Assembly: GCA_016785225.1 (NCBI GenBank)
Contig: JAFBJZ010000872.1
Coordinates: 2,965,001 to 3,029,000 of the forward strand
Direction of reading: 5' to 3'
DNA length: 64,000 nt
Source of the DNA: Psettodes erumei
Lineage: Eukaryota; Chordata; Actinopteri; Pleuronectiformes; Psettodidae
In this document: piece by piece, positions 54,591 to 62,509 of the stretch
Layout: each line of letters opens with the position of its first letter
How positions within the stretch are numbered: the stretch's first letter is position 1
Translations under genes and position numbers: made by a program
Notes under the pieces: model-generated
Told to the model about the DNA's origin: nothing
The model's database searches: none
Seen by the model: only the letters and a program-made list of their open reading frames with translations

Positions 54591-55140
54591 CCTTTTTCAA
54601 CATAGTATAGCATGGCAGTTTTTTTTGTTTTTTGAGACATGCTCATTTATGATGTTGGGATGAAGTGTTTGATAACATTTTTTTTTTTTAATTTTTAACA
54701 CCCAATATACTAATATACTGCATTTTCACGACATGCTGCATCCTGGCATTTCTTTTGCTGTTTTATGACATACTATACCACGATCTTTTTTTCCTGATCT
54801 TTTATGTATATTATGATGTGGAGTGTGTCTAAAACACTATTTTTTGATGGTTTCATGCAACTTTAAAAAAATCAATTTTGAGATTTTTTGCATTTTTACT
54901 TCATACTATGGCACTTTGTGTTTTGTGACATGTTGGGGGATGACTTTTTTGCATTTTTAACACCTACTACACTATGAACTGTTAATAAAATACCTTTCTA
55001 TGATGTTTGCATGCATTTTTAGGTCAAATTAAAATTTGAGATTTTCTGTGTTTTTATGATATATGTTTTGGCATTATTTCATTATTTTATGAGAAGTTGG
55101 GTTATGACATTTTTTCTGAACTTTTAACGTCTAATATTCA
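54591..55140. repeat. satellite, decayed right edge
   Basis: Three or so highly diverged monomers can still be followed by words such as gagacatgctcatttatga, tgatgtggagtgtgtctaaa and ctttctatgatgttt. They end at about 55140, next to the f9 5' flank. Confidence 0.7.
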
Positions 55141-55495
55141 ATGTGAGTGAATGAGTGTAAAGAAAAAGAAAAAGAACAGAAGTAACATACTGTCTCTGAC
55201 TTCCCTGTCCTGTTCGCACTTATGTCCTTTCCTTGTTGAAAATTCATGAGGTCGTAATGTGACGTAATGTTAAATTATCATCTGTTCTAACATTCTGTGC
55301 TGCTAACCATGGCAGTGTTTCTTTGTGTATGCTGTTGTTGAAACATTGGGGTTTCCTGACAGAGTCAGTATGTTTTCTTTGGTCTTTTTTCCTGAATAAA
55401 CACACAACTAATTGTGAGTGTACTTGGGTAAACAGATTTTGTACTTTGGAGTGCTGGTCCAGTGTGTGTCTGTCGAGATATTGCTGCAGTCTGAA
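55141..55495 (+). promoter_or_regulatory. f9 5' flank and presumed proximal promoter
   Basis: About 350 bases lie between the last decayed satellite copy and the inferred f9 start codon, so the proximal promoter and 5' UTR must be here unless a further upstream exon exists. Liver factor sites expected for factor IX (HNF4, C/EBP, HNF1) cannot be assigned with confidence. Weak look-alikes are gtactttgga near 55441 (reverse tccaaagtac) and gttaaattatca near 55269. No clear TATA box is placed suitably. Confidence 0.4.
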
Positions 55496-55559
55496 ATGGA
55501 ACTTGTTTCTTTGTCTGTCCTGTTTTTTTTGTTTTTGGGGTTTCAGCTGGGATCTGGAG
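55496..55559 (+). CDS. f9: f9 exon 1: signal peptide
   Basis: ATG at 55496 opens a short acidic N-terminus (MELVSLSV), a strongly hydrophobic core (LFFLFLGF) and QLGSG, then one base G and a donor GTATTA. The phase (1) matches the next exon, where G|TG gives the Val of the conserved VFL that begins exon 2 in mammals. Intron 1 is only 261 bases. I chose this ATG because the hydrophobic core, donor and phase all agree; an extra upstream ATG cannot be excluded. Confidence 0.8.
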
Positions 55560-58500
55560 GTATTATAAGATTATTTATGATGCTTATGAATAAATTTTCT
55601 CTAACTTGTGGTTTATTTTTGCTGTGCAGTCTTACTTAAAGATTATTTTAAATGCATGTAACAGGTGGAACAGGGTTTTAATTTACTTTACTAACATACA
55701 AAAGAAAATCTAAACTTGATATAATTGTTCATTTGACCTACAAGACAAGACTGAAATATGGACTTTGTGATTATATTTTCCTTTTGCTCACTCTTGCCCC
55801 AGCTCCAGCCTCAGGCCCAGTGTTTCTCTCAGGTCAGGCAGCTGACAGCATTTTGCAGCGTTACAAACGCTACAACACAGGGGTGTTTGAGGAGCTGCTG
55901 CAAGGCAACCTGGAGAGAGAGTGTATTGAGGAAGTTTGTGACTTGGAAGAGGCCAGGGAGACCTTTGAGAATGATGAAAAGACAGTAGGTGTTTTTTTCA
56001 TTTTGTTATTAGTCTCACACATATTGATGGTTATTTTTACTGGCTACATTCATCAGAGAGTTTACTCTGTATTTTAGATGGAGTTCTGGGCAGGATATGT
56101 TGGTAAGACTGTTTAATGAGTGATTTCTATCAAAAACAGACAGAAAACGACAGAAAGTCTTGTGTGTGTTTTTTTTTCCCAAAATTTTGTTTCTGGCCAT
56201 CTAGAATATGAACATGTGTACTTGCTTCCAGAGTACACATCTGGAAATAGAATATACTTTCTTTTTTCACTGTGCTATCATGTGAAAACTATGTCATAAA
56301 AGTCTGATGCAAAATGAGGTCAATAGATGTCTGTGTGCTGAGGTACTGTATCTGGATTTCCTCAGATGGAAATCAGTGTAAGCCAAGTCCATGCCTGAAC
56401 CAGGGCTCATGTAAAGACCATCTTGGCTCCTACACATGCACATGTCTACCTGGCTTCACTGGCAGGAACTGTGAGATTGGTAAGTCAAAGCCCTGTGGCT
56501 GGGTTTTAAATGTGATCAAAAGATCAAATTAGATATTTGTGCTACATGATACAATTTTCTTGAGAAAATGAGATCATCATCTGATCAGATCTCACTCTCA
56601 AAGCATAAACAGATAATTATTTTTGTCTTGTTTCTAAATTAAGTCAAAGACTTGCCTCCATGTTCAGTCTGGTTTTGGGTTCCCAAAATTAGATTTGCCT
56701 TTTTTTTTCTTTGGAAATTCTATAAACAGCAGCCAAAGTGCCCTCTCTGTTAGTATTGATTGCATTTATCTGAATCATACTTATCTGATAGTGCAGTAGA
56801 TGCCCCCATAACCCCCATAAGAGTTTGTATATAGATATAGTATAATGACATGTCACTGTACAGTCAGATACATCTGTAATGAGAAGATTGCTGTATCATT
56901 TCTATCTCTTTTCTGCTCAGTTGTAGCAAAAAGATGTGATGTGAACAATGGAGATTGTATGCACTTCTGTGAGTCGGCGGGAACCTTTGGAGCAAAATGT
57001 TCCTGTGCAACAGGATACAGACTGATGGAGGGTGGGGTCAACTGTGAACCAGAAGGTGTTGACATATACTTAATAATTGCTATATTAAATATTATAATAG
57101 TGACTCTTAACTTAAATATTGTAACTTCCACCTTTTTTCACATCACCAGCTAAGTTTCCATGTGGCAGTACTGCTCTGACAGTAGGAAGTTCAGTATACA
57201 CAAGGTCTCTGCTCAACCATGAGAATGCAAGCCTGCAGAACGCCACTTCCCTGACCAACGTCACCACTACTACATCCCTTCCCTCCACTCCAGCCAGTAC
57301 CACCACACCTCTTCCCACCACGACTGATTCTCTAGAAGACGAACCCCAAGACGAACTGCCCCTGTGGTTGTACAGTGATGCTGAGCTCCCCACTGGGAAA
57401 CCTTTTCGTCCTTATAAACGCATTGTAGGTGGTGAGGTGGTCATGCCAGGAGAGATCCCATGGCAGGTATTGTATGGAAGTATAAATATTAATGTATGTT
57501 GACTTTTATGCAAGGAAAACATGAAAAAAGAAACAACAGTTGTAATATATTCAATATAAAGTTTCCCAGAAATCTCCCCACTCATCCTAGAAATCATCAA
57601 CTCCTCCCTTATCTCTTTCTGTTCTATGCCCCATACTCTCAAATAGGCTGCTGTCATCCCCATACTAAAAAAAACCTGGACTAAACCCCAGAAACTTCAG
57701 TAATTTCAAGTCAATCTCTAATTCCCCCTTTCTGTTAAAAATTCTGAAACATGGTGTCACTTCCTAACTCAAAGCCCACCTCATCTCCAATGAGCTGTTT
57801 GAATGAACCACCCAATCGGATTCTGCTCCCACCACACCACAGAAAGAGCCCTCCTAAAAAAATCATCAATGGCCTCCTCCTCTCTTCAGAGTCTGGGCCC
57901 ATCAGCTTCTCATCCTCCTCGACCTCACCACAGCTTTTGACGCCATAATCCACACAATTCTTCTCTCCAACCTGGAATCACTCCTCATCATCACCGGCAC
58001 TGCTCTCTTCTGGCTAAAGTCAGACAGCTCATAAACATCAACAACTGCTCCTCCTCCCTTGCTCCTCTGTCCCAAGGCGTCCACCAGGGTTCAGTGCTCA
58101 GTCCTCTTCTGTTCATCCTCACATTCTCATGTTCCCTTGGTAACATCATAAGCTGCCATGGCCTCCTTTTTAACTGCTACATCAATGACATCAAGATCAA
58201 CCTCTGCAACATCCATCACCACAGCAACTTACTCAACATTAACTAACTTTCTTAAATAGCTCAAATCATGGATGCAAGTAAACTTCCTTTATCTAAACTG
58301 CAGCAAATCAGACATGATGATCATCAGCCCCAAATCCACGCACTACTTCTGCCTTAGCTTTGATAACACAACTCTGTCCTCCTCCTCACTAGGCCTCAGG
58401 GTTGTCTTCAACCACAACCTCTCCTTTGAAAACCATGTCAGTCAAATGATCAAAAAAGCATGCTTTCACCTTAAAACATATCTTTGTCTGTCCATCAATC

Positions 58501-59853
58501 CAGAACCTTGAAAAGTGCCCTATAAATAAAAGAAAATGTATATTATTATTATTATTATTATTACTATTACTATTATTATATGTTAGTATTCACAGCTCTT
58601 TTCTCCCTCTTTTCTTCAGGCAGGCTTGATACTACGTTCCAGTGGTGACTTATTCTGTGGGGGTTCCATTCTCAGTGAACGCTGGGTTATCACTGCTGCT
58701 CATTGTCTGGCAGAGGCACAGGGACCCTTCTTTGTCAGAGTGGGTAAGAGTCACTGCCACTTACTAATTTCACCTCTGTTGATGCATGATTAAATTAAAC
58801 AATTAGTCAGTTTATTAGTTGACTATTTGATAATTGACTAATCATTTGTGTCAACAAATCTACCTGGTTTTAGCCTCTCACTTTTGAAGATTAACTGTTT
58901 CTTTGTCTAATGTGATAAACTGAATATCACTGGGTTTTATGCTGTTGGTCAGAGGAAACAAGCAATTTTAAGACATTGCCCTTTTTGGATTGGGCCTATT
59001 CAAATAATTCTATAGACCAAATGATTGATTTATTCATCAAGAAAACAACTGACAATTAATCAACAACAGAAATATTCATTATTAAAGCCCTTGTATTAAG
59101 TTTTGTCTATCATTGACCTTGAAATATTTTTTGATTTCTTATCATTTATTACACCTCTGACAGGAAAGTATTTTACCACCTGCTTTGGGACATCTTCTGC
59201 ATGTGTTTTAAAGAATACACTTATTGAAAGATTTGTTTCTGTGTCTGGAATCTGTGCCTGCAGGGGAGTATAACATCTACTTCAATGATGGCACAGAGCA
59301 GGATCATTACGTGTTGGAGCAGCACATACACCCACGCTACAACGTCAGTATAAGCTTGTACAACCATGACATTGCCCTGCTGTACCTCCAAACCCCCATC
59401 ACCTTCTCCACAACAGTGCGACCCATTTGCATAGGGCCCACAGCTTTCACCGAGGCCCTAGTAAAGATTTCCTCCCCAGCTACGGTCAGTGGCTGGGGCC
59501 GAACACGGTACCTTGGTTCCACGTCTAACACACTGCAGAAGGTCGAGGTTCCCTACACCGACCGGACACAGTGTAAAGACAGCAGCGGTTCAAGGATAAC
59601 TCCCTTCATGTTTTGTGCAGGATATTACAATGAGGCCAAAGATGCCTGTCAGGGGGACAGTGGAGGTCCTCATGCAAACAACATTCATGGCACTTGGTTT
59701 CTGACAGGCATTGTGAGCTGGGGGGAAGAATGTGCAAAGGAAGGGAAATATGGAGTGTACACCCGCGTATCCCTGTACTATCGCTGGATAAACCATGTAA
59801 TGGGATCAGCTAAATACAGGCTGGCATTTGATGTGGAAGATCCTGACGCTTAA
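55496..59853 (+). CDS. f9: coagulation factor IX, complete (8 coding exons, 510 residues)
   Basis: Vitamin K-dependent serine protease zymogen secreted into plasma; once activated it binds factor VIIIa on phospholipid and cleaves factor X. Joined exons: 55496-55559, 55821-55984, 56078-56102, 56366-56479, 56921-57055, 57150-57466, 58620-58743, 59264-59853 (1533 bases with stop). Domains: signal peptide 1-21, propeptide ending RYKR (38), Gla 39-84, EGF1 about 85-122, EGF2 about 123-167, linker and activation peptide 168-258, trypsin-like domain 259-510 starting IVGGE. Triad His301 (TAAHC), Asp350 (NHDIA), Ser447 (GDSGGP); Asp441 sets Arg specificity. The light-heavy chain cysteines appear to be C172 and C370. 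Exons 2, 3 and 4 have the same lengths as human (164, 25 and 114 bases) and all phases match. Exon 6 is much longer (317 against 203). No frameshift or missing key residue is seen. fgf13 and mcf2 flank it, as in mammals. The a/b fish paralogue is unresolved. Confidence 0.93.
55821..55984 (+). CDS. f9: f9 exon 2: propeptide and Gla domain
   Basis: Begins TG TTT CTC (VFL), runs through the propeptide to the furin-type site RYKR, then YNTGVFEELL...GNLERECIEE. All twelve Glu positions carboxylated in human factor IX are present (mature 7, 8, 15, 17, 20, 21, 26, 27, 30, 33, 36 here; 40 in exon 3). The Cys pair at mature 18 and 23 is kept. Length equals the human exon. Confidence 0.93.
56078..56102 (+). 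CDS. f9: f9 exon 3: aromatic stack micro-exon
   Basis: Twenty-five bases coding MEFWAGYV plus a split codon, between the acceptor attttag and donor gtaagac. Human exon 3 is also 25 bases and codes TEFWKQYV. The conserved Glu40, Phe41, Trp42 and Tyr45 are present. Confidence 0.92.
56366..56479 (+). CDS. f9: f9 exon 4: first EGF-like domain
   Basis: Six Cys with the calcium-binding pattern DGNQC...CKDHLGSYTCTC; the Asp of CKD is the usual beta-hydroxylation position. The O-fucose motif CLNQGSC is present. The first loop reads CKPSPC, so the Ser of the O-glucose motif CxSxPC is displaced. Length equals the human exon (114). Confidence 0.93.
56921..57055 (+). CDS. f9: f9 exon 5: second EGF-like domain
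   Basis: Codes VVAKRCDVNNGDCMHFC...CSCATGYRLMEGGVNCEPE, with six Cys in EGF spacing. It lacks the calcium-binding signature, as in the family. It is 135 bases against 129 in human. The donor is GTGTTG after EPE, phase 1. Confidence 0.92.
57150..57466 (+). CDS. f9: f9 exon 6: linker, activation peptide, start of protease
   Basis: Starts AKFPCGS, whose Cys pairs the light chain to the protease domain in this family. The likely first cleavage is after VYTR (Arg186) and the second after PYKR (Arg258), followed by IVGGE. The 72 residues between are rich in Thr, Ser and Pro, hold three N-glycosylation sequons (NAS, NAT, NVT) and an acidic stretch (LEDEPQDEL). The exon ends at PWQ, as in human. Confidence 0.92.
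57570..58579 (+). mobile_element. L2-like LINE, degraded reverse transcriptase fragment in f9 intron 6
   Basis: Pieces of an L2/CR1-clade reverse transcriptase are readable in the plus direction across frame breaks: AAVIPILKK near 57650, SNELFE near 57788, LLILLDLTTAFDA near 57907, QGSVLSPLLFILTF near 58090, GNIISCHG near 58139 and the active-site region CYINDIKI near 58177. The catalytic YADD box reads YIND, and several shifts interrupt the frame, so it is dead. The 3' end shows the typical ctataaataaaa sequence and (ATT)n tail at 58541-58579. It accounts for most of the 1153-base intron 6. Confidence 0.8.
58541..58579. repeat. (ATT)n tail of the LINE
   Basis: TATTATTATT repeats with CTA interruptions, directly following the LINE 3' end. 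Confidence 0.9.
58620..58743 (+). CDS. f9: f9 exon 7: protease domain with catalytic His
   Basis: Codes AGLILRSSGDLFCGGSILSE, then RWVITAAHC and ends FFVRVG at a split codon before GTAAGA. The TAAHC His is the catalytic base; the CGGS Cys pairs with that of AAHC. The exon is nine bases longer than human, two residues of it before FCGGS. Confidence 0.92.
59264..59853 (+). CDS. f9: f9 exon 8: catalytic Asp and Ser, C-terminus
   Basis: Starts GEYNIYFNDGTEQ, contains YNHDIALLYL (catalytic Asp350), RPICIG, VSGWGRT, DACQGDSGGP (Ser447, with specificity Asp441) and GIVSWGEECA. The Cys pairs 168-182 and 191-220 (chymotrypsin numbering) are complete. The C-terminus continues 20 residues past the conserved WI, about eleven more than human, ending in an acidic VEDPDA. 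Confidence 0.95.
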
Positions 59854-60376
59854 TTTTAAGTGTTATAGGTTTACAAGTAAAAGTTATTTACATGTCAAAA
59901 ATAGAATGTCCTGTTTTTGCTCTTTCAAAATGTGTCATGCAATTTATGAAATTGAAACATTCATACAACTGGAAGGTCGCAGGTATCTACAAATGATAAT
60001 CAACACTGACTTGGTTGATCAATACAGCTTCTGGATGCCTGTCAGGAGAGGACTGTGTGGTTAAAAATTGTAGCTAGATTTCTAGCATATATACATATAC
60101 ATTATACTATATATATTATATTATATTATATTGTATCAATAATACTAAGTACAAAACATGTCATACCTACAGAACTGTTTATAGTATCAGTAAAACACAA
60201 CACTCCCACCTGCTGGTAATTAAATGATTTACAAGTAGAGGTTGTTAGTGGCAGACAAAGAAAAGAGATCTTTGCAAGTCCAGAATTCAAATCATATGTG
60301 ACTACAAACTCATAAGGGGAATAACTCTGCACAATTTTATTATATACTTTGGCTTCCATTAAAACAAGTATATAGG

Positions 60377-60382
60377 AATAAA
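60377..60382 (+). terminator. possible f9 polyadenylation signal AATAAA
   Basis: Canonical AATAAA about 520 bases after the f9 stop codon. A second copy at 60439-60444 is equally plausible. Assignment is by position only. Confidence 0.3.
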
Positions 60383-60438
60383 AGGACGAATCAGGATGTA
60401 TGTTAAAGCTTGCCTTAGCTTTCAACCAAACATGCTGT

Positions 60439-60444
60439 AATAAA
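60439..60444 (+). terminator. possible f9 polyadenylation signal AATAAA (alternative)
   Basis: Second canonical hexamer about 590 bases past the stop codon. Confidence 0.3.
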
Positions 60445-61212
60445 ACATACAAATATTACATTATTTGAATCACCAAAACAAAGCAATTATAGGAATAAAT
60501 ATTTCATTTTTATTTGGTAATTTAAAGCAGAACTGCAGCTGTTCAAAAACGAAGCCCATTTGGAACAGTGAATGGCTATTATCAAAAACCTGCTCATATT
60601 TCAGATGCCATGCATTTTCATCCTAAAGAAACATTCAGCAACAAGTTTAGGCTACTTGGCTCATGATGATACATAATATTTCAAGCAGGGCATTTTTTCA
60701 TTTGTTTATCTTGTTTTCCAACCTGGGAAATGTGTGAAAATTCTGCAGCATTTGGATTGAAGTTAAATAAAATGTCAAATTTTGTCAGAAAAGCTACAAG
60801 GCAAAAAATAAAGAGGTGTTCTTGTGCAGCCAACCATTGCTCCTGTAAATATGTGGAAACATAATTTCATTCAGGGCTGCACAGATAGCTTACAATGTTA
60901 TGGAACAACATGACAGCAAAATAAATAAATTAATAACACAGGAAGTGGTAGTGCGAAGCGGCCCCTGCTGCTTTCCAGACTCATTTCCATATCAAACAGC
61001 AAATCAAAGGCAGCCCTCCAACTGGGGCCTCGATTTGATGTGGTAAATTCATATAAGTCTGCAATCAATATTTAATTAAGCATTCGACACAGAGCGTATA
61101 TTTCATGTTGGCTGTATGATCCCTTTTAATGCAGGAACCAAAGATTGACTGGGCAGTAATGGCGAGGAGGTAACAATCTGCCTTCATAATGTAGGGTCAC
61201 ACAGAGCATTAC

Positions 61213-61214
<2 letters not shown>

Positions 61215-61250
<36 letters not shown>
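61215..61250. repeat. (TG)n microsatellite
   Basis: About eighteen TG units between f9 and mcf2. Confidence 0.95.
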
Positions 61251-61251
<1 letters not shown>

Positions 61252-62325
61252 TTTCTGTTTCTCTCTTAATCTGTCACACTCTCTGTTTTCCACTCTGTGA
61301 CTGACTAGTTGGCTCCTGAAGGAGTACAACGGTGTTTGGTGCTCTGTGACACGCACCTCAGATTTGTTTACAGCACACACTGTCTGCCATCAATCATCAA
61401 CATGTCTGCTCTGTGTTTTACATTATGATCACTGGCACGTCAACTGCTGCCTGCATGCGGGAAGTATGTTTCCCCTGCTTCGCTAACACGCCACTCAAGA
61501 ATAAACAAAGAAAATAACAGCATGACTGAGGGGAAATACACAGCGAGAGACGTAAAGCAAAGAACACATTCAGTAGACAACAGGTAGCTCTTTGTCTCTA
61601 TTGTCCCTCCATATTAAAGTGCCTGTTGGATATTTGTGAGGTCAGGTCAAAGCAAGAAGGGTATTTGATTTTGCAAACAGTACATACAAGAGACTCCAAA
61701 CGAGCAGGAATAAAAAAGGCATTATGGCATGGCACATTATGGCATTTTAACTTCCTAGACTGTAAAGAACAGTTTTGCCTTAGGGAATGAAAGGTAAGAA
61801 AGATATGATAAAGCAGTTCAATGGAAAAATGTCAACTAACTACACAAAGATGAAACATTGAGGTACAATACATGTTAAAAATGACACTGTACATGTACAA
61901 AAGTCTCTGCTATAAGAAATGTTTCAGGCAAATCCTGGGTAAGCTTCCATCCAGTAGCCTAACAGGAAGACACACTCACAATAGTTTAACCTCAAGTTTT
62001 AGCTGGAATGAAGAAGGGTTGAAAAATGAGTCCAAAATTTGCAAAAAGGCCCACTCCTGCAGCAGCAACCGCACATCCAGACATACATGTGTTTGTTTCA
62101 GATGGAGCACCAGAGGGGCAAGATGACCAGTCAGAAAAAAAGGAAGGCCAATCAGGATCCAGGAATCACCTTTGATTGTCCAAGAGAGCTTAACAGATTC
62201 TGTGCCTTTTGAGCTGGTGCCACTGCAAACCTTCACTCTCAGTAAACACTAGTCCAGAAGATTGTCAATCAAAACCTGGTGGGAAATCAGGTCCATAGAT
62301 TCCCACCTTTTTTTCTTTCCAATGA

Positions 62326-62509
62326 CTAAACTATGCTAAAGGAAGCAGATGGCACCAGGGAGCGAAGAGTGGGTGGCTGAGTTATGAGACAGCTATGGCT
62401 CAATCTGTTTTCTTCTGTCTGTTCATCATCCACAGATAATATTAGTTTCACATTCTGTGCTTTCTTCTCTATGGGGAGCTGAGCTTTCTCGCCTTCAGGT
62501 TCCCTGGGT
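62326..62509 (-). CDS. mcf2: probable terminal mcf2 exon (frame uncertain)
   Basis: An acceptor (tacattttcag) at 62510 is followed by an open frame of about 60 codons (PREPEGEKAQLPIEKKAQ onward, stop at 62326-62328). Using it requires the upstream exon to end in phase 2. The best donor upstream ends in phase 1, which would instead give a short tail (PGNLKARKLSSP) and stop at 62469. Which is right cannot be settled here. Confidence 0.4.

Larger units (their letters stand above)
59854..62325. other. f9 3' flank and convergent intergenic region
   Basis: f9 (plus) and mcf2 (minus) converge here. Contents: the f9 3' UTR, AATAAA signals, an AT-rich stretch at about 60080-60140, a (TG)n microsatellite, and a low-repeat segment at about 60940-61100 that could be a conserved element. 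No further gene is recognised. Confidence 0.6.

Noticed and set aside
55323..55568. 81-codon frame overlapping f9 exon 1 in another frame
   Set aside because: Cys/Trp-rich shadow; the signal peptide frame has the correct ATG, donor and phase.
56853..57393. Minus-strand frames opposite f9 exons 5 and 6
   Set aside because: Shadow frames of real exons on the plus strand, with no splice logic or similarity of their own.
57735..57953. Frames on both strands between f9 exons 6 and 7
   Set aside because: Fragments of the dead LINE reverse transcriptase, or its antisense.
55496..59853. Factor VII, X or protein C instead of factor IX
   Set aside because: These share domains, but the exon 2-4 lengths, the VFL start of exon 2, the YNTG mature start, WGEECA and the fgf13/mcf2 neighbours all favour factor IX.
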